The notes below the pieces were generated by a model. The model was given only the letters and a program-made list of their open reading frames with translations, did not search any database and was not told the origin of the DNA. From Pantoea sp. A4 (GTDB lineage Bacteria > Pseudomonadota > Gammaproteobacteria > Enterobacterales > Enterobacteriaceae), in contig NZ_ALXE01000026.1 of assembly GCF_000295955.2 (NCBI RefSeq), positions 1 to 64,000 of the forward strand: a stretch of 64,000 nt of DNA, read 5' to 3'. Shown one piece after another: positions 20,305 to 32,374 of this stretch. Within the stretch, counting starts at the first letter, position 1; each line of letters opens with the position of its first letter. A program made the translations under genes and the position numbers.

Positions 20305-20928
20305 TTAGCGCTGCCAGACGATTTTACTGATGGTCCAGTTTTTCAGCGTGTCATCCGCAGGCATCAGCCCTTCAGGCCCATGCCACTCGCCGCTGTAAAC
20401 GTAGCGGAGATGCTGACTGCCCGGCACTTTACACTCGACGGCGGTAGATGAACTGCTGCTGTCACTGGCTAACTCACATTGACCAAACGCTTTGCTAAAG
20501 GTATCGCTGAAGCGATCGCCCACTTTACGGCCATCAGTGCTGGCAATATCGGCATCCAGCACCTCAATCCGATCAACCTGGGTTGTGCCATACACCACCA
20601 GTTTGACTTTGCCATCATCCAGCGCCTGCCAGAAGTTGATCACCTCACCGTTGTGACCGCGCATCCCCTGGCGTAGCTGATAGTCGCCGTTAAGACCGCT
20701 GTTGATCGCCGCCTGATCCATTGACGTCGAGCCATTCAGCCCGCCAACGCCCTGGTCGCTGACCTTGAGCGAACTGCCAAACCAGTGCCACGGCAAGGCA
20801 GCAGACCAGTGATAGCTCAGTGGGTTCCACCAGCTCACGCCTTCTTGTGCACCAGATGCACTACCCGAACTGGCACAACCGGATAACACCAATGCCATCA
20901 CCAGCATCGAGGATCGAACTGCTTTCAT
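20305..20928 (-). CDS. yfeY: RpoE-regulated lipoprotein YfeY
   Basis: A 207-residue predicted outer-membrane or periplasmic lipoprotein. The signal peptide ends in the lipobox LSGC (cysteine 18), followed by a Ser/Gly-rich linker. The body has WHWFGSSLKVSDQGVG and a GEWHGPEGLMPADDTLKNW C-terminal segment shared with E. coli YfeY. E. coli yfeY is described as sigma-E dependent, but I see no clear sigma-E promoter here. It lies 54 bp after yfeZ on the same strand. Function is unknown. Confidence 0.9.
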   Translation of the reverse strand: MKAVRSSMLVMALVLSGCASSGSASGAQEGVSWWNPLSYHWSAALPWHWFGSSLKVSDQGVGGLNGSTSMDQAAINSGLNGDYQLRQGMRGHNGEVINFWQALDDGKVKLVVYGTTQVDRIEVLDADIASTDGRKVGDRFSDTFSKAFGQCELASDSSSSSTAVECKVPGSQHLRYVYSGEWHGPEGLMPADDTLKNWTISKIVWQR

Positions 20929-20982
20929 GCAAACTCCTTGAAAAATTCAGACTGCCCTTTGAGTCCTGTCAGGGCAAAAAGT

Positions 20983-21438
20983 TTATTCATCGTGATGGTC
21001 TGGCGGTAAAAAACAGTCGCGCAGGCGCGGGCTGCGCCATAGCCACCACAAGCAGAGGAGGTCAAACAGGGTAAACAGGAGCGGTAAAGGAGACGCGAGT
21101 CCCACCTGCTGCATCTGCCATGCCTGGCTGACACTCGCCAGTAACAGGGCCACAATCAGGACACTGCGCCAGCACTGCCACACGCGCGGCCAGCGTTGAC
21201 GATACCCAGTCAGTAGCAGCGCCGCTAAGGCAGGAATGCCCAATACCAGACCCAGCCAAAATGCCTGCGGGTCAGGGTAGAACAGCGACAGCAAGGCATC
21301 ACCCTGCTGACGAGAAGCGCCAGCCATGATGAATATCAGCCAGGTTCGCGCCTGTAATAACAGCACCAGCCAGAATAACAGCGGTAATCTTAACTGACCG
21401 CGCAGGTCATATTCGTCGGGATGATATTTAAGCTGCAC
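20983..21438 (-). CDS. yfeZ: DUF2919 inner-membrane protein YfeZ
   Basis: A 151-residue protein with about four transmembrane helices and the family-typical FWLVLLLQARTWLIFIMAGASR (positions about 22-43, quoted in part) and GDALLSLFYPD. It matches E. coli YfeZ in order and sequence. It lies six bases after ypeA on the same strand and is probably cotranscribed with it and with yfeY. Function is unknown. Confidence 0.88.
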   Translation of the reverse strand: MQLKYHPDEYDLRGQLRLPLLFWLVLLLQARTWLIFIMAGASRQQGDALLSLFYPDPQAFWLGLVLGIPALAALLLTGYRQRWPRVWQCWRSVLIVALLLASVSQAWQMQQVGLASPLPLLFTLFDLLCLWWLWRSPRLRDCFLPPDHHDE

Positions 21439-21444
21439 GATTAA

Positions 21445-21870
21445 TTAATATTCACGATCTTCAATCAGACGCTTACCGAAAGCCACTGAAGTCTCTTCTT
21501 CGTAATCGAGTTTTTCATAAAACGCGATCACCTGATCGTTTTCCGCTCTGACCATTAAATTGATTTTCGGGCAGCCGCGCGCAATTAATTTCTTCTCAAG
21601 GCGATTCATCAGCGCATTGGCAAATCCGCGCCCGCGATAACCCGGGTGCACGCCAAGGTAATAAGCGGAGCCACGGTGGCCGTCATAACCGCCCATTAAC
21701 GTACCCACCACTTCACCGCCAATTTCCACCACAAGGAATAAGTCCGGGTCGTGCCGCATCTTCCGTTCAATATCCATCTCTGGATCGTTCCAGGGACGTA
21801 ACAAATCGCAACGCTCCCAGAGGGTTATCACCTCTTCAAAATCTTCCTGGCGGAAAGCACGTATTTCCAT
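21445..21870 (-). CDS. ypeA: GNAT-family acetyltransferase YpeA
   Basis: A 141-residue single-domain GNAT acetyltransferase. The acetyl-CoA pyrophosphate-binding motif A is [18 protein letters not shown] (about 85-102). The N-terminus [21 protein letters not shown] and the [15 protein letters not shown] strand match E. coli YpeA. The natural acceptor is unknown. It is divergent from amiA. Confidence 0.93.
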   Translation of the reverse strand: MEIRAFRQEDFEEVITLWERCDLLRPWNDPEMDIERKMRHDPDLFLVVEIGGEVVGTLMGGYDGHRGSAYYLGVHPGYRGRGFANALMNRLEKKLIARGCPKINLMVRAENDQVIAFYEKLDYEEETSVAFGKRLIEDREY

Positions 21871-22081
21871 TTGTTATCACCCGTATTAGCCGCAATTCGC
21901 TGATTATTACGTATTTAGCCGCCAGCGCAACCCTGCATCCGCCCGATTGCGGCAAAAAAAATCGTGACCGCGAATCAGGTCGCTGAAATACCAGGTAAAA
22001 AACTGAAATGATTAGGCTGTCGCACGATGGCAGACGTTACGATATAACGATCTGAATATAATGACTCAGAGATCCCCTTGC

Positions 22082-23913
<1,832 letters not shown>

Positions 23914-24032
23914 GCGTAAACCCCACCGCACTACGCACAGATTGCCACAGCCTCGCCTGCGGCAATCTGCATCACTGCTATCCTTAAAGATGCTGAAAAA
24001 GTTTCGCAGGCTTATCAAGGAGCGCAGTAAAA

Positions 24033-24983
24033 ATGAATCAGTTAGATGCCCTAAAACAGTTCACCACCGTGGTTGCTGACAGCGGTGATATTGAATCTAT
24101 TCGTCACTACCATCCTGAAGACGCTACCACCAACCCCTCGCTAATCCTGAAAGCAGCCGGACTTGACGCCTACAAGCACCTGATTGATGACGCCATCAAC
24201 TATGCGAAAAAGCAGGGTGGCAGCAAAGAGACCCAGATCATCAATGCCAGCGATAAAGTCGCCATCAACTTAGGTATGGAGATCCTGAAAAGTGTCCCAG
24301 GGCGTGTTTCGACCGAAGTAGACGCCAGGCTCTCCTTCGATCGTGGCATGTGCGTGACCAAAGCAGAAAAGCTGGTCCGCCTGTATGAAGAGAATGGGAT
24401 TGATCGCTCACGTATCCTGATCAAACTGGCCTCAACCTGGGAAGGGATTCGCGCCGCCGAAGAGCTGGAGAAAAATGGTATCCACTGCAACCTGACGCTG
24501 CTGTTCTCTTTTGCCCAGGCACGTGCCTGCGCCGAAGCGGGCGTCTTCCTGATCTCGCCCTTTGTTGGCCGCATTTACGATTATTACAACAGCCGCAAAC
24601 CCATTGAGCCCTATGTGGCGGATGAAGACCCTGGCGTGAAATCGGTACGCCGCATCTATGATTACTACAAAAAACACCGCTACAGCACGGTGATCATGGG
24701 GGCCAGCTTCCGCAAAGTTGAGCAGATCCAGGCACTGGCGGGCTGCGATCGCCTGACGATTTCCCCGGCGCTGCTGGAGGAGTTAGCCAATAACACCTCG
24801 CCACTGGAACGCAAGCTGGAACCTTCCACCGAAGGTTTCCATCAGCCCTCTCCGCTCTCGGAAGCGGAGTTCCGTTGGGAACACAACCAGGACCCGATGG
24901 CGGTAGAGAAACTGTCTGACGGGATTCGCCAGTTCGCCGTCGACCAGCAGAAGCTGGAAGACGTGCTCTCTGCCCGTCTCTGA
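24033..24983 (+). CDS. talA: Transaldolase A
   Basis: A 316-residue enzyme of the non-oxidative pentose phosphate pathway that transfers dihydroxyacetone between sugar phosphates. The Schiff-base lysine is K131 in [11 protein letters not shown]. The [10 protein letters not shown] motif (31-40) and [12 protein letters not shown] are conserved. AAGGAG precedes the ATG. It forms a pair with tktB (70 bp apart), the same arrangement as E. coli talA-tktB, which is expressed mainly in stationary phase. Confidence 0.95.
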   Translation: MNQLDALKQFTTVVADSGDIESIRHYHPEDATTNPSLILKAAGLDAYKHLIDDAINYAKKQGGSKETQIINASDKVAINLGMEILKSVPGRVSTEVDARLSFDRGMCVTKAEKLVRLYEENGIDRSRILIKLASTWEGIRAAEELEKNGIHCNLTLLFSFAQARACAEAGVFLISPFVGRIYDYYNSRKPIEPYVADEDPGVKSVRRIYDYYKKHRYSTVIMGASFRKVEQIQALAGCDRLTISPALLEELANNTSPLERKLEPSTEGFHQPSPLSEAEFRWEHNQDPMAVEKLSDGIRQFAVDQQKLEDVLSARL

Positions 24984-25053
24984 GCCTGTTGCACCATTCT
25001 CCGGGTAGGTGAACGCCTGCCCGTCTGTGTTTCGTTAATAAGGAATCATCACT

Positions 25054-27063
25054 ATGTCTTCACGCAGAGAGTTGGCAAACGCGATCCGTGCGCTGAGCAT
25101 GGACGCAGTGCAAAAAGCAAATTCAGGTCACCCCGGTATGCCGATGGGCATGGCCGATATTGCCGAAGTGCTGTGGCGCGACTTCCTGAAACATAACCCA
25201 GAAAACCCTGCCTGGGCGGATCGCGATCGCTTTATCCTCTCCAACGGCCACGGCTCGATGTTGCTGTATAGCTTGCTGCATCTCACTGGCTACGATCTGC
25301 CCATGGAAGAGCTACGCAACTTCCGCCAGCTACACTCCAAAACCCCCGGCCACCCGGAACTGGGCTATACCCCTGGTGTAGAGACCACCACCGGCCCATT
25401 GGGGCAGGGGCTGGCGAACGCGGTGGGGATGGCGATTGCAGAACGCACGCTGGCGGCACAGTTTAACCGCCCCGATCACGAGGTGGTTGATCACTATACC
25501 TATGTGTTTATGGGCGATGGCTGCCTGATGGAGGGCATTTCACACGAAGTCAGTTCGCTGGCCGGCACTTTAGGGCTGGGTAAACTGATCGGCTTTTACG
25601 ATCACAACGGTATCTCCATCGATGGTGAGACCGACGGTTGGTTTACCGACGACACCCACACGCGCTTTGAAGCTTATAACTGGCATGTCATCGGCGACAA
25701 AGTAGGCATTGACGGTCACGATCCGGTCGCCATCAAAAAGGCCATTGAAGAGGCGCAGGCGGTAAAAGACAAGCCGTCGCTTATCATCTGCAAAACGATT
25801 ATTGGTTTTGGTTCGCCCAATAAAGCCGGTAAAGAGGAGTCGCACGGTGCCGCGCTGGGTGAAGCCGAGGTGGCGTTGGCACGTAAGGAGCTGGGCTGGA
25901 ATTCGCCTCCGTTTGAAATCCCGAAAGCGATTTATCAGCAGTGGGACGCTAAAGAGGCCGGTAAGCAGCGCGAAAAAAGCTGGAATGAAAAGTTTGCTGC
26001 CTACCAGCAGGCTTATCCTGAACTGGCCGCCGAGTTCAGCCGTCGATTAGCAGGCGAATTCCCGCAGAACTGGCAGGCTGAAACCGACAAATTTATCCAG
26101 CAGTTACAGGCTAACCCGCAGAACATTGCCAGCCGCAAAGCGTCACAAAATACGCTGGAAGTGGTGGGTAAACTGTTGCCAGAACTACTGGGCGGCTCAG
26201 CGGATTTGGCCCCAAGCAACCTCACCATCTGGTCGGGATCGAAATCGATCAAAGACGATCTGGCGGGTAACTATATCCACTATGGCGTGCGTGAATTTGG
26301 CATGACGGCGATTGGTAACGGCATCGCCCATCACGGCGGATTTATCCCTTATACCGCCACCTTCCTGATGTTCACGGAATATGCCCGTAACGCGGTGCGA
26401 ATGGCGGCATTAATGAAAGCCCGCCAGGTACTGGTGTATACCCATGACTCCATCGGCCTTGGGGAAGACGGCCCGACGCACCAGCCAGTGGAACAGTTGG
26501 CAGCACTGCGCCTGACGCCCAACATGAGCGTGTGGCGTCCTTGCGATCAGGTGGAAACCGCTGTGGCGTGGAAAGCCGCGGTCGAACGCCACCATGGCCC
26601 AACGGCGCTGATCTTGTCGCGGCAGAATCTGGCACAGCCGGAACGCACAGAGGAACAGGTGAAAAATATCGCACGCGGCGGATACGTACTAAAAGGGAGC
26701 GATGACACACCAGAGGTGATTTTGATTGCCACCGGATCGGAAGTGGAAATCACGCTGGCGGCAGCAGAGAAGCTGACGGCGAACGGCCACAAAGTACGCG
26801 TCGTTTCCTTGCCAAGTACCGATGAATTCGACAAGCAGGATACGGCCTACCGTGAATCGGTGCTGCCTTCAACGGTGCGCGCCCGTGTCGCGGTCGAGGC
26901 CAGCATTGCTGACTACTGGCTGAAGTATGTCGGTCTGGATGGGAAAGTGGTGGGTATGACCACCTTTGGTGAATCCGCCCCGGCGGGTAAATTGTTCCCG
27001 GAATTTGGCTTTACGGTGGAAAACATCGTCAGTCATGCCGAATCGCTGTTAAAACCGCATTAA
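25054..27063 (+). CDS. tktB: Transketolase 2
   Basis: A 669-residue thiamine-diphosphate enzyme that moves two-carbon units in the pentose phosphate pathway. The N-terminal ThDP-binding domain has [13 protein letters not shown], followed by the middle domain with the catalytic [18 protein letters not shown] region and a C-terminal transketolase fold. Paired with talA, it is the TktB-type paralogue by synteny. AAGGAA precedes the ATG. Confidence 0.96.
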   Translation: MSSRRELANAIRALSMDAVQKANSGHPGMPMGMADIAEVLWRDFLKHNPENPAWADRDRFILSNGHGSMLLYSLLHLTGYDLPMEELRNFRQLHSKTPGHPELGYTPGVETTTGPLGQGLANAVGMAIAERTLAAQFNRPDHEVVDHYTYVFMGDGCLMEGISHEVSSLAGTLGLGKLIGFYDHNGISIDGETDGWFTDDTHTRFEAYNWHVIGDKVGIDGHDPVAIKKAIEEAQAVKDKPSLIICKTIIGFGSPNKAGKEESHGAALGEAEVALARKELGWNSPPFEIPKAIYQQWDAKEAGKQREKSWNEKFAAYQQAYPELAAEFSRRLAGEFPQNWQAETDKFIQQLQANPQNIASRKASQNTLEVVGKLLPELLGGSADLAPSNLTIWSGSKSIKDDLAGNYIHYGVREFGMTAIGNGIAHHGGFIPYTATFLMFTEYARNAVRMAALMKARQVLVYTHDSIGLGEDGPTHQPVEQLAALRLTPNMSVWRPCDQVETAVAWKAAVERHHGPTALILSRQNLAQPERTEEQVKNIARGGYVLKGSDDTPEVILIATGSEVEITLAAAEKLTANGHKVRVVSLPSTDEFDKQDTAYRESVLPSTVRARVAVEASIADYWLKYVGLDGKVVGMTTFGESAPAGKLFPEFGFTVENIVSHAESLLKPH

Positions 27064-27071
27064 ACCTCGCC

Positions 27072-27091
27072 GCCCCCGATTCGTCGGGGGC
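27072..27091 (+). terminator. Hairpin after tktB
   Basis: A perfect 8-bp GC-rich stem GCCCCCGA / TCGGGGGC with a TTCG loop, nine bases after the tktB stop. No U tract follows, so termination may be inefficient. Confidence 0.6.
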
Positions 27092-27198
27092 GTCACGATC
27101 ACAGCCTGAAACAGAAAAAAACCCCTCCCGCCCCCTTCCCGCCTGGCTCAAACTGATTACTATAGGTTTTTCCGATTTTTACTGCGGGCCTGTCATCG

Positions 27199-28368
27199 TT
27201 GAAAAAGAACACTCCCTGGCTACTGACGCTGCTGGCAGCGCTGTTACCCCTGAAAAGCATGGCGCAGCCTGCGTCTGACCCGTTACTGGCTTCACAACTT
27301 GTTGACCGTTATGCCGAACACATTTTCTACGGCAGTGGCGCTACCGGCATGGCGCTGGTGGCGATTGATGGCAATCAACGCGTGTTTACCAGCTTTGGCG
27401 ATACCCGTCCCGGGAATAACATTCGCCCACAAAAAGATTCGCTGATCCGCATCGCCTCCCTGAGCAAACTGATGACCAGCGAAGTGATGGTGAAAATGGC
27501 AGAACGCGGTCAGCTGCGCCTCGACGATCCGCTGAGCAAGTATGCGCCATCGGGCGCACGCGTCCCCTCTTACGCCGGGCAAACCATTCGCCTGATTAAC
27601 CTTGCCACCCATACTGCTGCGCTGCCGCGTGAGCAGCCAGGCGGCGCACCACATCGTCCGGTCTTTGTCTGGCCAACCCACAGCCAGCGCTGGCAGTGGC
27701 TGGAACATGCGCAGTTAAAATATGCGCCGGGGGTGAATGCCTCTTACTCCAACCTGGGATTTGACCTGCTGGGCGATGCGCTGGCGAAAGCGGGCGGGAA
27801 ACCGTATCCCACGCTGTTGCAGGACCTGGTTACGCGCCCGCTCGGGATGAAGGACACCACATTTACACCTTCGCCAGAACAGTGCAGTCGTCTGATGGTG
27901 GCTGAGAAAGGGGCTAGCCCTTGTGACAACACCCTCGCCGCCATTGGCAGCGGTGGCGTTTACTCCACGCCAGATGATATGGGCCGCTGGATGCAGCAGT
28001 TCCTCAACTCGGCGGTGCATCATCGCACACCTCAGATCGATCGCTTGCAGACCCTGATCTATCGCCGCGATCAGCTCACTAAGGTTGAAGGGATGGATGT
28101 GCCGGGCAAAGCCGATGCGCTGGGTATGGGCTGGGTCTATATGGGGCCGCGTGACGGGCGTCCGGGCATCATTGAGAAAACCGGTGGCGGTGGCGGCTTT
28201 ATTACCTATATCGCCATGGTGCCGCAATACAACGTTGGGGTGTTTGTGGTGGTGACACGCTCACCACTCAGTCGCTTCACGCCGATGAGCGATGGCGTTA
28301 ACAACCTGCTGACCGAACTGGTGGGTAACCAGAACGGCTCGCCAATCTCCGTCCAGCCTATTCAATAA
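27199..28368 (+). CDS. ampH: D-alanyl-D-alanine carboxypeptidase/endopeptidase AmpH
   Basis: A 389-residue periplasmic class C beta-lactamase-fold penicillin-binding protein that trims and recycles peptidoglycan peptides. An N-terminal signal peptide (basic KKN, hydrophobic core, cut near SMA-Q) is followed by SxxK in ASLSKLM, YSN in NASYSNLGF and KTG in IEKTGGGGGF. The similarity to E. coli AmpH runs through the whole length. TTG 27199 is the only start that keeps the signal peptide, and its ribosome-binding site is weak. In E. coli ampH is elsewhere on the chromosome. Its last seven bases overlap convergent ypfG. Confidence 0.93.
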   Translation: MKKNTPWLLTLLAALLPLKSMAQPASDPLLASQLVDRYAEHIFYGSGATGMALVAIDGNQRVFTSFGDTRPGNNIRPQKDSLIRIASLSKLMTSEVMVKMAERGQLRLDDPLSKYAPSGARVPSYAGQTIRLINLATHTAALPREQPGGAPHRPVFVWPTHSQRWQWLEHAQLKYAPGVNASYSNLGFDLLGDALAKAGGKPYPTLLQDLVTRPLGMKDTTFTPSPEQCSRLMVAEKGASPCDNTLAAIGSGGVYSTPDDMGRWMQQFLNSAVHHRTPQIDRLQTLIYRRDQLTKVEGMDVPGKADALGMGWVYMGPRDGRPGIIEKTGGGGGFITYIAMVPQYNVGVFVVVTRSPLSRFTPMSDGVNNLLTELVGNQNGSPISVQPIQ

Positions 28369-29414
28369 GGCTGTGCAGGCTGGCTTACCCACAGGGTAGG
28401 CCAGTCGTCACTGCTGTGCCAGGCATCGCATATCGGTTCTGCTGCGTACTCTGCGAGGGTAAAACCGTTGCCGGTATACTGCCAGCGCGTGGCCACACCA
28501 CAATCCCCCAATCCGCGTCCTTTGCTAAAGGTATACAGCTGTCCTCGGTTGGCATCGAATTCTGCATTCATCAGCTCAAGCTGACGATCCTGTTGCCCAC
28601 TGGGGGTAAACGGTAAGGTGAACGTCAGACTGCGCGCCGCATAAGGCCGGGTGCGCGACACTTCATACGCCAGATTGACGAGGTTATAGGCTCCACGTTC
28701 ACAGCCAATCAGGATCAGCGCTTTGCTGTCGCTGAGCGGGGCTACGCTGATCTCGCGCTGTAGCGGCTCCAGCGAACAGGATTCGGTGTTAATACGCAAG
28801 CTGGCAAAGTCCAGCAGGCCATTCACCTCATCGTGACTGAGCGCAGTGGGCGCGCCAGGCCAGGCAGGCAGCGTCGGTCGAGCGGGTTCTTCTGGCAGGT
28901 CAGACATTGGCTTTGATCCTGAACGTACCCAAGCCGAAGCACCGTCCACCCGCCCTTGCTGCTCGTCCATCAGCAACAGGGCCGCTTTTAAGCCACTTAA
29001 GGGGACTTGTGCGCGCTGGCTCCAGGTTAACTGGATAGCGCCAGCATCCATCACCTGGTCGAGAAACTCATTGATCGCAATTGGATCACTGGTGGTCAGA
29101 TGGTGAGGTTCCACCTGCCAGTGTTTAAAGTCAGGCCGTAATCGCCGCTGGTCGAGCAGTAAATTATCCTGTAACGGCTCCGCTTTCACTGCACCGCTGT
29201 AGGCACTACCGTAATCAATGCGTAGCTGAGGCCGATCGTCTGCGCCTGCATGGCGTGTCAACGTCATGACCAGCCCGCTGTCACCGGGAAAACTTCGCGC
29301 AACACAATATGACTGGTTATCACAGCTGATCTGCCAGTCTGAAAAGGCCTTTTGTAGTGGCTCAGCCTGCGCCCAGCTACTGAATAGCAGACACAGTGGC
29401 AGCAGCGATTTCAT
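28362..29414 (-). CDS. ypfG: DUF1176 exported protein YpfG
   Basis: A 350-residue secreted protein. The signal peptide MKSLLPLCLLFSSWAQA is followed by EPLQKAFSDWQISCDNQSYC, then the DUF1176 body with paired cysteines, the FDANRGQLYTFSKGRGLGDCG segment and a C-terminal WHSSDDWPTLW. It matches E. coli YpfG between tktB and nudK. An ATG at 29426 (four codons earlier) is an alternative start. The longer open frame to 29603 lies before the signal peptide. Function is unknown, probably periplasmic. Confidence 0.88.
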   Translation of the reverse strand: MKSLLPLCLLFSSWAQAEPLQKAFSDWQISCDNQSYCVARSFPGDSGLVMTLTRHAGADDRPQLRIDYGSAYSGAVKAEPLQDNLLLDQRRLRPDFKHWQVEPHHLTTSDPIAINEFLDQVMDAGAIQLTWSQRAQVPLSGLKAALLLMDEQQGRVDGASAWVRSGSKPMSDLPEEPARPTLPAWPGAPTALSHDEVNGLLDFASLRINTESCSLEPLQREISVAPLSDSKALILIGCERGAYNLVNLAYEVSRTRPYAARSLTFTLPFTPSGQQDRQLELMNAEFDANRGQLYTFSKGRGLGDCGVATRWQYTGNGFTLAEYAAEPICDAWHSSDDWPTLWVSQPAQPY

Positions 29415-29645
29415 CCGATTCGACATAAGGTTTCGATCCCTGAGCTGTGGACAAAGTAGCCGTGTGACAGAGCCAGGCTCTGATAGCACCGAGTGGATTA
29501 ATTGTAGGCAAAACAGAGGCAAGCCGCTTAATCGCGCACAAGGATTATGATCGCCGTGGCGAGAAAAGGGCTCAATCAGATTTATCGGAGTGTGACCGCA
29601 CATGGCTTCAGGAGTACCGTTTCAACCTGAAGCCAGCGCGTAGAA

Positions 29646-30224
29646 TCAGAGGTGCAGCCAACCCGCCAGTTGCGCGTGTTGCAGCAACATAATGGTTTTA
29701 CCATCGCAGATGCGACCACTTTTCACCATGGCCATCGCTTCAGGGAAGCTCAGTTCCAGCACATCAATATCTTCATCATCAACGCCGCCACCGACATTAT
29801 CGCGCTGTGATTCATGATATTCCGCGGCAAAGAAGTGCAGGATTTCCGTCACGCCACCGGGTGACATATAGGCTGAAAACAGCTTTTGCACTTCACCCAC
29901 CACGTAGCCCGTCTCTTCTACGGCTTCTTTACGGATACACTCTTCCGGCGAATCATCATCCAGCAGGCCCGCGCAGGCTTCAATCAACATCCCGTCGGTG
30001 TTGCCGTTGACCCACGTGGCAACGCGGAACTGACGAATCAGCACAACGCTGTTTTTTTCCCGGTTATACAACAGAATGGTTGCGCCATTGCCGCGATCGT
30101 AGACTTCGCGCTTATGTTGGACCACTTCCCCTTTGCTGGTGGTGATCTCGTAAACGTAGTTACGCAGGACGAACCAGTTATCGGACAGTAGCTTATTTTT
30201 GATCAGGTTAATCTTTAACGACAT
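29646..30224 (-). CDS. nudK: GDP-mannose pyrophosphatase NudK
   Basis: A 192-residue Nudix hydrolase that in E. coli cleaves GDP-mannose to GMP and mannose-1-phosphate. The Nudix box runs from [21 protein letters not shown] (about residues 86-106, quoted in part: [11 protein letters not shown]). The [18 protein letters not shown] [14 protein letters not shown] and [15 protein letters not shown] segments are NudK-specific. The start at 30224 ([13 protein letters not shown]) gives the E. coli length. The open frame continues 40 codons upstream without family similarity. Confidence 0.94.
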   Translation of the reverse strand: MSLKINLIKNKLLSDNWFVLRNYVYEITTSKGEVVQHKREVYDRGNGATILLYNREKNSVVLIRQFRVATWVNGNTDGMLIEACAGLLDDDSPEECIRKEAVEETGYVVGEVQKLFSAYMSPGGVTEILHFFAAEYHESQRDNVGGGVDDEDIDVLELSFPEAMAMVKSGRICDGKTIMLLQHAQLAGWLHL

Positions 30225-30352
30225 GGGTCCCCCAATGGCAACATGGAGTCTGCCATCATAGGGGCTAGAGGGGCGGAAAACTATCTGAATTACCCAGCCG
30301 CAGGCAATAAAAAGCCAGCCCTGAGGCTGGCTCTTTTCGTGCAATCTCGCGA

Positions 30353-31834
30353 TTACTTTTGTTCTGTGTGCCCGTCATGGGCGTGCAGATGATCGTGCTC
30401 GGTCATCGCGACTTCGTTAACGCGCTTACGGACACCAAACCAACCAGCCACCAGAATCACCGCCAGCAGCGGAATAGACGCAATGGTGTAAGTCCCGTTA
30501 GGGTAATCGAACGCCATCAGCACCAACACCGCCAGCAGGAACAGTAAAGTCAGCCATGAGGTGAACGGCGCCCAAGGCATCTTGAAGCTGACATCGTCGG
30601 CTTTGCCTTCTTTGATCGCTTTACGCAGGCGCATCTGGCACACCACGATAAAGCCCCAGGAAGCAATAATACCCAGTGAAGCGATGTTCAGAACAATTTC
30701 AAATACCTGCGAAGGCACCAGGTAGTTCAGGAACACACCCACGATATAGACGCAGATGGTGGCCAGAATACCGGCGAAAGGCACCTGTTGACGGCTCATT
30801 TTGGACATGAACTTCGGTGCAGAGCCACCCATCGACATCGAGCGTAAAATACGTCCGGTGGAGTAGAGGCCAGAGTTCAGGCTGGAGAGCGCCGCACTCA
30901 GTACCACGATGTTCATGATGCTGCCCACATAAGGGACACCCAACTTCGAGAAGAAGGTAACAAACGGGCTCTGACCTGCCTGATAAGCATTCCACGGCAG
31001 CAGCAGTACCAGCAGCACCACAGAACCGACATAGAACAGGCCGATACGCCAGATCACGCTGTTGATGGCTTTTGGCAGCATCGTCTGCGGATCTTTAGCT
31101 TCCCCTGCGGCAGTCCCCACCAGCTCGATAGAGGCAAAGGCGAATACCACACCCTGGACTAATACCAGCGCAGGCAGCAAGCCGTGCGGGAAGAAGCCGC
31201 CGTTATCGGTAATCAGGTGGAAGCCGGTAGTATTTCCATCCAGCGGCTTACCGCTGCCGAGGAAAACAGTACCGACAATCAGGAACACCACAATGGCCAA
31301 CACTTTAATCAGTGCGAACCAGAACTCCATCTCGGCGAACCACTTCACGCCGATCATGTTCATGGTGCCGACAATGGCTAACGCGCCGAGGGCAAACACC
31401 CACTGCGGTACATCGCCAAACGCGCCCCAGTAGTGCATATAAAGCGCTACTGCGGTGATATCAACAATCCCGGTCATTGCCCAGTTGACGAAATACATCC
31501 ATCCGGCAACGTAAGCCGCTTTTTCCCCAAGAAACTCACGCGCATAGGAAACGAAGTTTCCGCTGGTTGGGCGGTGCAGAACCAGTTCCCCTAACGCACG
31601 CAGGATAAAGAACGAGAAGATCCCGCACACCAGATAAACCAGAGCCAGTGCTGGACCTGCCATTTGCAGACGAGCGCCTGCACCAAGGAACAGACCCGTA
31701 CCGATAGCACCGCCAATGGCGATCATCTGTACCTGACGGTTCCCCATCGCTTTGTGGTAGCCGGAGTCATGAGAATTCAGCCAGCGTCTTTTTGCAGCGC
31801 GAAGTTCGGCTGCTGTTTTTGTAGTAGATTTCAT
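30353..31834 (-). CDS. ansP: L-asparagine permease AnsP
   Basis: A 493-residue amino-acid permease of the APC superfamily with 12 predicted helices. It is nearly identical in pattern to E. coli Ans[41 protein letters not shown], and [18 protein letters not shown]. The start at 31834 ([12 protein letters not shown]) has AGGAAAG upstream. The extreme C-terminus has a short His-rich tail ([15 protein letters not shown]) not present in E. coli AnsP, which could bind metal or be neutral drift. It occupies the aegA-narQ slot of E. coli. Confidence 0.92.
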   Translation of the reverse strand: MKSTTKTAAELRAAKRRWLNSHDSGYHKAMGNRQVQMIAIGGAIGTGLFLGAGARLQMAGPALALVYLVCGIFSFFILRALGELVLHRPTSGNFVSYAREFLGEKAAYVAGWMYFVNWAMTGIVDITAVALYMHYWGAFGDVPQWVFALGALAIVGTMNMIGVKWFAEMEFWFALIKVLAIVVFLIVGTVFLGSGKPLDGNTTGFHLITDNGGFFPHGLLPALVLVQGVVFAFASIELVGTAAGEAKDPQTMLPKAINSVIWRIGLFYVGSVVLLVLLLPWNAYQAGQSPFVTFFSKLGVPYVGSIMNIVVLSAALSSLNSGLYSTGRILRSMSMGGSAPKFMSKMSRQQVPFAGILATICVYIVGVFLNYLVPSQVFEIVLNIASLGIIASWGFIVVCQMRLRKAIKEGKADDVSFKMPWAPFTSWLTLLFLLAVLVLMAFDYPNGTYTIASIPLLAVILVAGWFGVRKRVNEVAMTEHDHLHAHDGHTEQK

Positions 31835-32374
31835 AGCTTTCCTGTTTGTCCTGACCATCGTGCACGGCAAACCAATCGTTTGCGTTCCACCGTGAGAAAT
31901 GGAGTGTCTTTACCGCGTGCCGCTGCATGAAAATGCATTACTTTCTGCGGGAAATCACGGCGAAGAATCCTACCTGTTCTGCGTGAATGAAGCAAAATAT
32001 ACTGGCTGACTGTACGGCATCTTTTGCAATAATCCGTTGCGGTGCACAAAAACGGTGCATAAAAAGCGGCTTTGCACGATCTTAATCGCAAAAACCCAGC
32101 GGAATATGCTAATAAAAAACCCCGGACTCGAACATCAAAGCTCCCCTCAACTACAGCATTTTCTGTTGTTTATCGCCAAAGGCACACTTTTTCCGTGCCC
32201 TCTTTGACCTCACTTACATTTTCTTCATATTTTCTCCACGTTTTCCTAATTTACCCCACGTAGAGTAGGTCGTTACGGCTGATTCTGGGCTCTGAAGCCA
32301 GGCTGTTTCCCGCGTCAGCTGACCGGGATCTGCACCATAATAAAAACTGAATGCGACTGAGGAGTGTGGTCTCG
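31835..32374. promoter_or_regulatory. Divergent ansP/acrD control region
   Basis: 540 bp without a convincing gene. The left part must hold the ansP promoter. On the acrD side a T-rich stretch contains ATTTTCTCCA (32229-32238), which resembles the TTTTTCTCCAT start of the BaeR box described for acrD and mdtA. Minus-strand GTAAA (within TTTACCCC, about 32251) is half of a CpxR-type repeat. No hairpin or small ORF stands out. Confidence 0.4.
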
